The notes beneath the pieces are model-generated. The model did not search any database and was not told the DNA's origin. It worked only from the letters and a program-made list of their open reading frames with translations. The position numbers were made by a program, and so were the translations under genes. From positions 25,018,530 to 25,082,529 of the forward strand of contig NC_053414.1 of the NCBI RefSeq assembly GCF_016859285.1: a DNA stretch of 64,000 nucleotides, given 5' to 3'. This DNA is from Xiphias gladius. Its lineage: Eukaryota; Chordata; Actinopteri; Istiophoriformes; Xiphiidae. Of this stretch, positions 46,101 through 58,700 are shown piece by piece (position 1 is the first letter of the stretch; each line of letters opens with the position of its first letter).

Positions 46101-49100
46101 CATCTTGTTATGTCTGCCAAATCTCTCAGATAACAGTGATCTTCGCCAGCAGCTGGCCGCACTGTCTGTTGGTCAGAAGCTGAAGCTGACCCTGGATACG
46201 GAGAAAGACAGTGGTGCGACGTTTAAGTCTGATGATTTGGGTGGTGCTACCATACTGGCCAGCAAGCACCATGTCATGGGTATGTATTTAGCCAAACACA
46301 TTTGAAAGGTTGTAGAATACCATGTAGTAAGGCATGTTTTATTCTTTTGGTTTTGAATTCTTAAATGTTTTATTCCTTTACAAGTATCATTAACATTTCC
46401 TGCAGTCTCTTGGCATGCATACAGGCACGGCCTGATATCAGGTTTTCATGGTCTGATTGTATCAACCACAATGATGTGGTAAATAATGAAATACTGCATT
46501 ACTGTTTGGTTGGTGTATGTCGTACTCCTTACATAAATGACACAAATTTACCATCTAATTATGTCAGGTCACTGCAGTGAAGATTTTCTGGACTTCTCTC
46601 TCCGTTCTATGCCACAAATAGCATGGTTGCCTTTAACACATTATGTTTTTTTGTTTCACAAAAACACATAATGTGTTCCCTGTTGGCTGCATGTTTTTCA
46701 GGTGTTAGCTTGACCACAGGACAGAAAGTTACTGCAGTCATTCTTCACGTTGACATCCTGTCTACTTGTGTCTATGTGTCCCTCCTTCCCAAGCTGGTGG
46801 GAAAGAAGAAATCTGTGAGTATTACTCTACTTTATGCCATTTGGTGATTTGCTTCATAGTAAGGAAAGTTCAGCTGAACACATTTTCATATAAATGAACT
46901 GTATGTGGTATTTGTCTAAAGAGTCAGACAGTGTGAGACAGTATCGTTTGATGTAAGGGACTGTACATAAATTACAATACTCTCCTACTTTTCCGATCTC
47001 CCTCCCCCCACTAATAATTTTCCCCTAAATAATTCACCGTTGTGACTGCAGTGTTTCTGTTTTGTATTTTTACAGTTAAGTGAAGGATCAAAATACACAG
47101 CGATGGTGCAGTACATAGACAAAGACTTTGCTGTCATCTCATTGGATGAGACGGCACAGCTGACTGTGATCCAAACTAGCAACCACCTGAATGAGATATT
47201 CCTGTCTGAGTCGGACAAGCTGAAGGTGGGGACGAGTTTGGCCGTTGAGGTTACAGAACCCAGCTGTCAGGAACTACATGGGCTCCCTCTAGTGTCATGG
47301 CAACGCAGTGCGCCAAAACGACAGCGCACATCCTCAGAAAACCAGCTGGGCTCCAAGGGGCACTGCTTCGGTGAAATCCTGCAGGGGAAAGTGCGGACAG
47401 TGAAGCCTACCTGCATTCAGGTCACACTAGAGGATGGAAGCACAGGCAGCGTGCACGTGTCTGAGGTGTTGGAGGCCACAAAGGTGTGTCAGGGATCCTT
47501 CCCGACGTCCACGGTGAAAGTGGGCAGTGTGGTCACCGCCAGGGTCATTGGAGGACGAGAAGCCTCCAGTCACAGGTAATCACTGCTGTAGTGCCTCATT
47601 TAAACATGTTGCCATAGACTTTTGCAAGTTCCTACTTTCATTGTGTAGTTTTTATTACATTCTTAACCTTACAACACCTGTAAAGTGTAAGGCGAATGTG
47701 ATGAATTTCTATTATTTGTTAAATTGTATTGAACCCAAAATTGATTTCAACTGTTTTTTTTTTTTTTTGTTTGTTTTTTTTTTTCAGATTCTTGCCGTTT
47801 TCTCATCCCAAATTTACCTATACCATTCCTGAGCTCACACTTATACCCAGGTAATTGTATAGTACAGTTCATTGTACAGTTATCATTGCCAACATTGCAT
47901 AATATACTGCATAATAACATGAATGGTATTGTGTAATTCTAAGGTAAATTAGTACATTTACAGTGTTCTCATTTTCAAACCAATCATTCAGACATTGATG
48001 TCTATAGCCTTTTGTTTTAATAAAATATTGTAAAGAGATTAAATATGGCAAATACGATAATATAAAGCTGTTGTGTTGTCATACCTGTTTAACATCAAGA
48101 TGTGTATTGTATTTTACACATTATGTGGTTGATCTGTTTTCAGTTTGTTTCTGTTTGTTTTTGTTTTTTTCTCTCTGCAGCAAACTGGATAAGAGTGTAG
48201 ATTTCAAACCAGTTAAAGCTAAAGAAAAATTTAATAGCTACAAGGTCGGGGACGAAATTACATGCTTTGTGTCAAAGGTAAGTTTTGACGGTTGCAATGG
48301 CTTGCTGTAACTGGCCTTATTTCTTCCCAGCAGCTTCCCCCAAATTTGTCAGTTTATGAAAAAACTAAAAAAAAAAAACTAAATCAAAAACAACCTTTTA
48401 AAGGAACACACCTGCAGCCATGTTTTTCAGTGTGCTTGTGCCTCTGCCACCAGTTTAATCCAGAGAGGAAGTCTTTGGAGGTCACCACTGATCCCTGTGT
48501 TACTGGGACGGTTGAACTTCTGGCCATGATCACTGATCCTAAAGTAAGTTTATAGCTGCATTATGTCATATATATCGGAAGAGCACATGGTCAGATCATT
48601 TTTAACATTCAAGTGCTGAAAATGGTAAAAGTCTAAGGCCTTTACGGTTGGAGAGAAAATGAGATTTCATGAACCTTAAATTTAAATCTCCGTAATTGTT
48701 CTTATTTTCAGGATGCCAGCCACCCAGAGAAACTGTACAAGCTGGGCCAAGCCTTCCGTGCTAAAGTGGTCGAAATGAGCACCAAACCTCGTCGCTTTGC
48801 GCTATCACTCACAGGTAGGAGCGTCTCAGACTGAGTGGGTTTTTTTTTTTTTTTTTTTTTTAATGTGCTATTTTTTATTGTTTTTGTTTCAGATGGTTTA
48901 TCAAATGCAAAAACAGAATTTCATTCCTGGGTTCCCTATGTTTTCCAGGTGTCCATAAACTGGAGAAAGGCAGCGTGACCTTAGGGATCGTGACTAATAT
49001 TCACCCGCAAGTTGGCCTCCTAGTCAAGCTTCCCTTTGGTGGCATGGGGACTGTTGCCGTCACTGACCTGGCTGATGCCTACAGGCCAAACCCGCTGGTT

Positions 49101-52100
49101 GGGTACAGCAAGGGTCAGCTACTCAGGTCCGTAGATGCAGTAGCATCCTTTTTGTATGAAGATCATTTAAATATGTATTGCACAATTAGACTTTGGGCCG
49201 GTTTATGGTTTCTCAGAGCTAGTTTGTGTAACGTGCTGTTGTGAAGGAAAAGTTGGTTGATCATTTATTCACTTTTGGTGATGCTCCTATAGAAGTTTTA
49301 AGGTCTCTCCCAGGGGCCTTTAGACAGATGTTTTATGAGTCCAGGGGGGCATACCTATGGAGCAGCGTGTCACCTTACACATTATGTATGTTTCTATCTT
49401 ATTGGATGATGTGTTTTGGGTTGAAGTTAAGATAACCAATTAGGACTAAGTTGTTTGTCTCAAGAAACACTGTAAAGATGATTGTAAGACTCTTTCCATT
49501 GAGAGACTCTCCTTTGACTTCTCCACGTCAGAAATCAAAAGTGTTTATAGTTGTTCCTGAATGGCCATGCTGAAAGGCAGAGTGAAAAGTCGACTGTCAT
49601 ATGGAGGGGGGAGACGTGATTGAAATAGGGGATATAGGCGCATATTTTCAGTCTGTCCAGGGAGACACTCAGTGTTGCACTATTGCTATTGACCAACGGG
49701 GCAGTTGACATGAACAGTGCCCCAATACTTAGAGAGGTAGAGAGAGAGAAGTAAAATGCCTGTTCCTTTCTCACATCCACACAACTGGCCAATCACGGCT
49801 TGAAGCGAGTTTGAATGTCGGATGTTCAGTTTTGTAAAGTTACAGATATGGTTTGACACAGGCCCTCCCTTATCTGCTGTCGGAAAGGTGTGGGACAAGA
49901 AGGTTTCCGTAGCTATCTGACTATCTACCAAGCAGTTTGGAAGGAGTATAGAGCCTGCTTGATACGTCGGGGCAATTTTTGCCTTGTAATGTTGTATTTC
50001 CGTTACAAAATGTGGACAACTTCAATTTTTCTGTACGAGCATAAAAGTCTACTTTTTGGCTGTAATTTAGGCCAAACAAAATTAACTCTTGGAAGCATTT
50101 CAGCCTTATTGTCACGGTTGTAAATTTTTTTTTTTTCCTTAATTTTTTTAATTAATTAATTTATTTATTTTTTCCACTGCCCGCGAATACAAAGAAATGG
50201 TTAATTGCCAGCATTGTACCACCGCCAGTTTCAATTAGGTTGAAGTTTAGATTAAGAGTTTTAATTTTTCGTGTCCTCTTTTGGCTCAGGTGTTTCTGCC
50301 TGGAGAGTGAAAATGGCAAGTGGCAGTTGTCTCTACGTCCATCAAGGTATGACAAGTTTCATTGTAAAAGTCTGATGAATGAGTTTATGTAACACATTTA
50401 CACCTTAAGACAACAATAGATCCTATTACATTGTCTTGCTGATTGTAACTCTTCTCTTTCAGGCTGAACCCACAGCAGGCCAAGCCAGTGAAGGATCCAG
50501 AAGTTTTGTCTCTAGACGAACTAAAGGCAGGCCAGATCATCAGAGGCTTCATCAAGTCTGTGGGAGAGCAAGGCGTCTTCATCAGGTGACTAAGAAATAC
50601 ATCCAGCACTGGAGGCTAGTTTTAACTTACTTTGGCATCAGCCTGGACAAAAAGTGCATTCTTATCTAAACTCCATAGAAACATACGAACTTCTGAAAGG
50701 AACAACATGCTTCTTGTTTTCTGGAAAATGTAGTTTCATTGTAGTTATTTCAGGAGGTATCCTGATAGTTCCTCTGCCCTGCTCATTATTTCTTCTTACT
50801 GCTTTGTGATTTTGTTAAAGGTGTCACTTTTTGACAGATAAAGGGTCAAAGGTGACGATGTGTTCACCCTTTTTTTTTTTTTTTTTTTTCACGTTATTTG
50901 TCTTCCAGGTTGTCTCGGCATATAACTGGAAGAGCCCAACTTCAGCAGTCGACCAAGTACTTTTTTAAAGACCAAAAGGTCTTCTCTGAGCACCTGCCTC
51001 CCAACACTCTGCTCACCACCAAGATCCTCAGGTAAAAAAAAAAACACATTTCAGCTCTGAATTTGTAACAATGAACATATAGAAGTTGTCCGAGGTACCT
51101 TGCAGTGCAAGAGACTTTATTGTCACTACGGTCACACTGATCCAACAGTTTTAGGGCTAAAATGCCTGACACATAGTGTAGAATTAAAGAAAAGAAGTCA
51201 TCATACCAGACATCAGAAACTGATTTGGACAAATGGGAAGAATCTAGCAGCGTCACGCTAATAGTGTGTCTTTACATAAGCTCTTGCCGAGTGCAGCTTT
51301 AGGTTACAGTCATTTTTAGAATCATCACCGTCATCATGTCAATTTTAGTCTGCAGCTCTTTCTGTTCTCACCTTCAGTATTGACAGAGAGGCAGAGTTGG
51401 TCAACCTCTCTCTGCTCCCCGTTGACACCGGGAAGCCGGATGTCCTTCCGGAAACTCTTGGTCTGCCACTGCGTCTGGTCGGAGAGGAGAAGAAGAAACA
51501 TGATACCGAGAGGAAGAAGAAACGCGCACTGTCTGAGAGCGAACAGGTAACACAGAGCCTCTATTTCCTTTTGCTCTTGCACCAGACTTTCTTTCCTTTC
51601 TCCCTTTCTGCTTTCTACTAAATGATAAACACATTGTACATGACTCGCTACTCAGCCTTTTAAGTTGCTGAGGTGTTGAAGATGAGCAGTGCCTTTGGTC
51701 TGACAGTAATAAATGCTGCATTGATCTAGGCATCAGTCCCTCTGCATACTTTGCAGCTTTAATTACAACCACATGGCCACAGAAGCAATTATGTGCATGT
51801 GTTGTGGTTTATTTAATCCTTGATGGTAGTCTTTGTTGTTTTATTTGCCAGAAACAAGCAGAGTCCCAGGTCCCAAAGAAGAAAAAAAAGAAAGCTAAGA
51901 AGGATGATAATGACAGCGGAGTCGAGGTGTACTTCAGGGAAGAGGAGGATAAAGAAGATGAAGAAGAACCCAAACCTTATACTGCAAAAGTAAGCAAATA
52001 TAATGCTGCTCAGCAGGTGCAGTGATATTATTATCTAAAAACCCGAAAAATAAATTTCCCTCCCCTCTATCAGCAGGTGATGCCCAGCTCAGCGGCTCCA

Positions 52101-54620
52101 TCCAGACTGCAGGTGGCATCAGGTTTCTCCTGGGATGTGGGACTGAACTCCCTGAAGCCTGTCTCTGTAGCTCAGTACGGGGACTCCAGTGATGGAGAGG
52201 ACCAAGACGAAAGCAGCAAGGTGAGACAACCAAAAAAGAGCATCCAGGATTTTAGGATTATCAATGGAATGCAACTTTCTGTCATCACTTTCTGCATCCT
52301 GCTCGAAGAAAAAATATCTCAGAAGTATTTAATTATGATTTCCTTCTCTTTCCTCTCCTCTTCATCACTCATCTTCTTTTCCATCCCCTTGAATCTACTG
52401 CTCTCCTCAGCCCCAGAAGAAATCTCGCCATGAGCTGGAGCAGGAGAAAAAGGCAGCAGAGAAGGCGCTGGTACAGCGGGAGACTGAGCTCATGGATCCC
52501 AGCCTTCGCCCCGAAGATGCTGCTGCCTTTGAGCGCCTGCTCCTAGCCTCACCCAACAGCTCTCTGCTGTGGCTCCAGTACATGGCTCACCATCTGCAGG
52601 CCACACAGATCGAGCAGGCCCGTGCTGTGGCCGAGAGGGCTCTCAAAACTATTTCCTTCAGGTAATTGATAGAATAGTGGATTTTTGTTACTTGTGAGTT
52701 ACTACATCTCCTTCTTTAAACTTGGTACCCAAAGGCAGCGGGAAGACAACCAAAAATTTGCAGACCAATAGGCCAAATTTCAGTCAGGTATGCAAAAAAA
52801 CAACAACAAAAATGCTGTGAAGTTAAAAATAAAGTTTAGATACATAAACCAGAGGACTACATAAAACAAAAGGCATGAGTCCACTGGCAGACCGAGCATA
52901 TTTAAATTAAGGAAATAAAAATGCCTGTATTTCTGAGAGAAAAAAATACAAACCATATAAATATATATTTATATACAAACACAAACAAACAAATAGATCT
53001 GTGCTAACGGGATGACTACAGGTTTGTCTGTACATTTTATTTCAGACCTCTTAAGATAATTAAAGCCAGTTCAAACATAAGGAAGACTTATTTCATTCCT
53101 GCCACACAACAGACCTCAAACTTGCACAGCATCCTTAATTTCAGTTTCAGCGCGGTCAGTCTCCTTATACACCTACATACAATAGTGTTTTGTGAACCAA
53201 GCTAAAACTCTAATGGGAAACAGAAATAAGTTTTTTGATTGTTATTTCTCAGACAATAAAACATTGCTAAAATCTGGAATATTTTATTTCCTTTCATACC
53301 TATATGAATAAAAATGGATTTGTTTGTATGATGAGGTATGGTGGTGTGTCCGTATCAGTTTAAATAAGCTGTGTTAATATTATTAACGTGCAGGACCATT
53401 TTTAATAGCAGATACTAATGTTGTTGGTAAAATATTATCTTCTGGCGGGCCAGGGAGGAGCAGGAGAAGCTGAATGTGTGGGTGGCTCTTCTGAACCTGG
53501 AGAACATGTACGGCACAGAGGAGACCCTAAAGAAAGTGTTTGAGCGGGCGCTGCAGTTCTGTGAGCCTATGCCTGTCTACCAGCAGCTGGCTGACATCTA
53601 CGCCAAGTCCAACAAGACCAAGGTACAGTCTAATGAGTGGTTACCAATCTTAGTTTACACATCTTGCCAATTTGATGCTCAAATACTGTGTTCTGTAGCC
53701 TTCACTGTCTGCCCGTTTCCCTTTCTGTGTGTTGTGTGCTCTGTTCTGTGGCTGTATCCAGGAGGCAGAGGGTTTGTATAATACGATGGTGAGGCGTTTC
53801 CGTCAGAATAAGGCAGTCTGGCTGAGCTTCGGGACCTTCCTGCTCCAGCAGGGTCAGAGCGACGCTGCTAGTGTTCTCCTGCAGAGGGCACTAAAGAGTC
53901 TGGCCTCAAAAGAAAGTAAGATGGCCTGTCTGAATACTCAAGACATACCATAAAACGGTTTGATGTGAATTTATATTGTCTGACACCCACCGTTGACCTA
54001 AGCCAGTGAGTTCTCACCCCTTCGACCATGCAGTCTGTGTCAGAGAGCAGTATATGTAACCATTCAGATTCTGTTTCCCCGACCCAGCTGTGTCTCTCCA
54101 CGGGTTTTAACCTTTATATATTGTCATCCTTCCCCTCAGGTGTGGACGTGATCGCCAAGTTCGCTCAGCTGGAGTTCCGTTATGGTGATGTAGAGAGAGG
54201 TCGCACCATGTTTGACAAAGTCCTGACAAGCTATCCGAAACGTACCGATCTCTGGTCTGTCTTCATCGACCTCATGGTCAAACATGGATCACAGAAGGAA
54301 GTCAGGTGAGAAAAAGGAAGATTTGCCAAGCCTTGCTGGTATATGTGATAAAACTGACATTTGAGAGCTGGTTACGCGTGTGAAGACGAAGACTACTTTT
54401 ATGATCACGCATGCGTCATGGTGTTTTCCAACTTCCTGTCTCCTGCAGGGCGCTCTTTGATCGTGTGATCCACCTGAGTGTTTCAGCGAAAAAGATCAAG
54501 TTCTTTTTCAAGCGCTACCTGGAGTATGAAAAGAAGCATGGTACCCCGCAGAGCATCCAGGCAGTCAAAGAGAAGGCCGTGGAGTTTGTGGAAGCCAAAG
54601 GCACCGAGGATGCAAACTAA
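40175..54620 (+). CDS. pdcd11: PDCD11 / RRP5 homolog (S1 and HAT/TPR repeat ribosome-biogenesis factor)
   Basis: Nucleolar RNA-binding protein for pre-18S and 5.8S rRNA processing. Thirty-five exons join in frame, 1815 aa (human 1871): 40175-40276, 40633-40779, 40939-41103, 41221-41382, 41498-41618, 41740-41915, 42496-42603, 42841-43053, 43164-43288, 43388-43448, 44200-44346, 44487-44738, 44847-44972, 45080-45274, 45476-45646, 45747-45960, 46130-46279, 46702-46814, 47076-47575, 47788-47850, 48181-48277, 48454-48543, 48712-48814, 48949-49126, 50290-50346, 50463-50585, 50909-51031, 51378-51546, 51852-51989, 52074-52220, 52411-52661, 53454-53622, 53762-53915, 54140-54305, 54449-54620. A lysine-rich N-terminus is followed by many S1 RNA-binding repeats to about residue 1350 (e.g. 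[34 protein letters not shown]), a charged linker, then C-terminal HAT repeats from about 1550 ([30 protein letters not shown]). The translated exon 1 is preceded by an untranslated exon near 39.65 kb. Confidence 0.96.
42031..42400 (+). mobile_element. Teleost interspersed repeat in pdcd11 intron
   Basis: Landmarks are GAGGCATTATGTTTTCAGGT, GTGAACGCGATATCTCAGGA, ACTTGGACTCAAGGATGAAC and GGTCAAAGGTCACTGTGACC, then CATAACTCAAGAATTGATA. This is a very abundant short non-autonomous repeat of fish genomes. It lies in the intron between the exons ending 41915 and starting 42496. Confidence 0.75.
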
Positions 54621-54935
54621 AGTCGTTTTCTAATCAAAATAATCACCTTCGTAGCTTGTAATTTAGCTTTTTTCTTTTTTCTTTTTTTTATGCGTCATGG
54701 ACTGGGAACAGTTGCAGAACACAACAGACCTTTTTAAAACATCTATAAATGTTAAAACCAAACTGGTATTCAACATTTCATCAACTTACATTTGAATCTA
54801 TTTTGTATGTAAATGACTGTGAGCTAAGAAGAGAATAGAGAATGTCATGTTTATTACTTTTATTATGTTTTTGAATGGATTTATAAAAGGTTCCTTATCA
54901 CACTTTCTATAAATTGACTGTTTGACCTTTCAGTA

Positions 54936-54949
54936 AATAAATAAATAAA
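54936..54949 (+). terminator. pdcd11: pdcd11 poly(A) signals (overlapping AATAAA)
   Basis: Three overlapping AATAAA hexamers (AATAAATAAATAAA) lie about 320 bp after the stop codon. They give a 3' end near 54965. Confidence 0.75.
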
Positions 54950-54974
54950 TCCAGCGCCGTTACAATACCTTACG

Positions 54975-55723
54975 TGACATTTTATTTAAAAGCAACAAAT
55001 ACAAAATAACAATATATATATAGGGACACGTGTACATACAATACATACAAGCAAGACTAGTTTTCTATCAGTCTCTTTTCAAAAAGGAAGGGGCATGGGA
55101 CACAATCGGTAACAATATTGTCTACTTAAATCGTCATGGTTGTAATCCCGCTGGTCTTGGTTTCAGCCAGAGGTTGTGGCTACCTCTGACTACTGGAGCT
55201 TTTCACCTACATTGGCAGTATCGAAGATGCATGTGTGGCACGGGGTTATAGGGTGACTGACATGGTTTGTGCTGGCTGTATTGGTAACACCCCTGAGATG
55301 TTAGAGGTATCCGCACTGATCCTGTACTCTGATGTCCTGCTGCATGCCTGTAGTGTTGTTTGTCTCTGGCAGTGCTGCACTAGTCGTCCAGTGACAGTTG
55401 CAATGATATCCTGCTCTCTAAAGTGGCTCCTTTTCCTGTCATGTTTTTGGTGAACAGTGCAATATGGAAGTAGAACTAGGAGCATTTTTATGAAAAGATC
55501 CTATTCATCCACCCTCTCCCTGACTGATCTGACCAAATCGTTTTGGTCAATATCCAATTCCCACCGAGGACGTATTGCTCAAAGGTCAACAGTAAGACGG
55601 CCACTCGGGATCATTAACAACGTTTCCTGTGAGATGCCTTAAAGATGACCGCTGTCCATCATCCCTAGTGTATTCAATATGTGTGTTTTCTGCGAGGGGA
55701 GTCCGGTTTCTTCCCCAGTTCTG
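54975..55723 (-). other. rnf122-like 3' UTR
   Basis: This is the interval between the stop codon at 55726-55724 and the AATAAA at 54986-54981, on the minus strand. No splice junction or other gene is seen; short frames here are without meaning. Confidence 0.55.
54981..54986 (-). terminator. rnf122-like poly(A) signal
   Basis: TTTATT on the plus strand reads AATAAA on the minus strand, about 740 bp after the rnf122-like stop. It faces the pdcd11 poly(A) cluster only 32 bp away. Confidence 0.55.
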
Positions 55724-58700
55724 TCACACCTCCTCCGGGTCCATGGGACCTTCAGCACCCTGGGGAGCGTCTGTGTGGAGCCGGAGGATGGGTTTGTTAC
55801 ACATGGGGCACACGCTGCGGATCTCCAGCCACTTAAGCAGGCACCTGACAGGACACAAACGGTAACGATCAGCTGAAAATGTTGTCGTTTTATGGAGGGT
55901 TATGTGCTCGGCTATTGGCGTTACAGTGATACTGAGACTAATAGTGCCTTGTCATCGCCTTGAGGTTACCAGGCAACCAGCGAAGACTTGGGGAAAGCTA
56001 GCCCTGTTTCCTATTTCTAAACTATCCTAAGATAGATAAGCCAACGTCTCCTGACTGTAGCTAGCTATATATTTACCGTACAGGCATGAGAGTGGTATTA
56101 ATCTTCTCATATAGCAGGACAGTAAATAAACGCAGCAATTTCATTACATGCCGAACTATATCCTTTAAAGCTTTAACATTTCCGGTTTAACAACACTCAC
56201 TTCTTGTGAAATGCATGTGAGCATGGGCAGACTCCCAGTTCATCTCTGGTCCTGAATTCTTCCAGACACACTGCACAGGTTTGCTGCAAGAACAAAAATA
56301 TCACCAATGTTAGTTTGTGTGAATTTTTTTTTTTTTTTTGCCTCCATCTTTGTTCAGTAATGAGCTTATATCTCACCACAGCCAATAACCGTTTGTAGCT
56401 AAATGAAGAAAATTTGAAAGGTAAATTCATTTAATTTAACCCAGGTTCAGACCATAACCCAAGCCAGTGTTTTGAAATAGTGCTTTTATCTTAACTGTGG
56501 TTCCAAGTTACAGGACTCACTAAACCTTCCCTTGTATGAAGACATTGAATTGAAAACCAAAACTACCGCTAAACACCAACGAAGACTTGGGGGACAAAAT
56601 GGAAAGAACTCAGAAAAGCATTCGTTTAGGAATCACAAGAGACAGGGAGAGATCTTTTTTATAATACATTTTGAATGAGTGCAGTTATTCCTGGAGTGTT
56701 AAATTCTGTTACAAGTAGAAAGTCAAGCAGGCCCTCTTTTAACATTTTTAAACGGCTGCATTTGAGATACAAGATATTCTCAGGACATCTCCACTGTGAG
56801 TGAGTGCGGCATGTTAATCACATCTGAGAGGAGAAATTGATTGAGTTAATCAACCGAACCCTTCCAGCTCATAATGGATCATCGGAGTTGGCACGGAAAC
56901 AGTGTGGGTAACATGAAATGTGTACGGCTGCCAGGGTTTAACTTGCACGTTTAAATGCCAAATGACATGTACATGTATACCAGAGTGTGACTTACTCCTA
57001 GAAGGCTGAGTTTCTTGCTTGCTCCCTTCAGCACCACCTACAGTGGGGAAAAAGAGGGGAGGGGGGGGCGGCATTGGGGTCATGTGAATTACGTGTCAGC
57101 GCTATTATGTTGGCAGAAAAGCTATGGAGTAAAACAAACACTTCAGATGGGTTCAATATCCTGATGCAACAGGCTTAAAATAACTCAGAGTGGTGTGTGC
57201 TCTTTTTTTCGTTGTTGCATAGTTTGTTTTTTTTGTTTTTTGTTTTTTTAAATCCTTAAATACAGATAATGCACACAGCTGCAGCTGGAGTTCAACCTTC
57301 CCCACAGCTGAAAACAAAACAACACCAACTGTCACCACACCTACCACACCACACTGTCAGACCCTGCTACCTGCTCACCATATCAGGCTTTTTCAGGCTG
57401 CAGCTGGATTAACACTTTAAAATCAGAGTGTAGGTAATGACGCATGGATGGAGTCAAGGTCATCTGTAAAGAGTGGTGTTAGGTTTCACGGTTGACTATA
57501 ACAGTGTGAAATGCTATAGTAGTATTTATAACCTGCCTCAGAAGCTGGTGTTAAATGTTCACCCACAGCTACAGATATTGCAACCACATACCTCATTGTA
57601 GCTGAACTGCTCCCTCGTTCCTTGTTGTTTCAGCCTGACAGAGACAGAGAGAGAACAACATCTGTACAGTAGAAGTGACTGTAGTAACAAGTGTAACTTT
57701 AGTCAGGCTATTACTCAATACTCCCATTTCCTATGACTGCAGTAGGAGTTTGAGGATTTTATCCATATAACTCAATCTTTTATATCACAGTATTGATATA
57801 TATCGTTATATGGGGATTTCTCTATAAAACATTAAGAAACGGTTTATGGATTAAAAAACACAGGTCAGAATGTCTGTGTTTTCGGTGAATCCAACAAACT
57901 AAATACCTGACAAATCAAGGTCATCAATCAATCATCAATCATTTAAAAATACAATATTGCCATTAACAAGTAGTGTTCGTTGATTTTTAACATTGCACAC
58001 AATGAACTAATACATCCACAGATATTAAAGGGACAGACACCACAACGTTAACGGTCAAATTCTCTGACAATAGACACATTTCTATCACCTCACAGTACAT
58101 ATCATCATATCGCAGAGCCCTACATCACACTCTAATTATTGTGGTTTAATGGGCACAAGCATACATTTCTAGAAACCTCAATTTATTACTCGACTGAGTA
58201 ACTGAACTGTATAACTGGACTGATACTGGATTTTTGAGGCTGATAAAAATCAATATTTCATATTGATACAGCAAAAGTTATTTTTGAGAATGATTATTTC
58301 TATTTGGTTATTAAACCTGCATTAAATGATGACATAATATCACCTTATAAAGTTGATATGGCCACCATGATAGTAAAGCTGATTGAGATTACTGTAGTTT
58401 ACAAAAGTCAGACTTTACAGTACGAATAGTCAGCCAGCAGCTTGTCAACTAGCCTGGCTCTGTCCAAAGGTAACAGCCTAGCAGTACCTCTTAAGATCAC
58501 TAATGATCACATCATATCTCGCTTGTTTAATTTGTAGAGAAGTGTTAATATGGCATTTCTTGGTTTTACGAGTAGTGAGCCAGACTATTTATCTTCCCCA
58601 TGTTTCCATTCTTTGTGCTAAGCTAAAATAACCGGGCTTGACTGTAGCTTCACATTTAACAGACAGATATGAGAGTGGTATTTATCTTCTCATCTAATTC

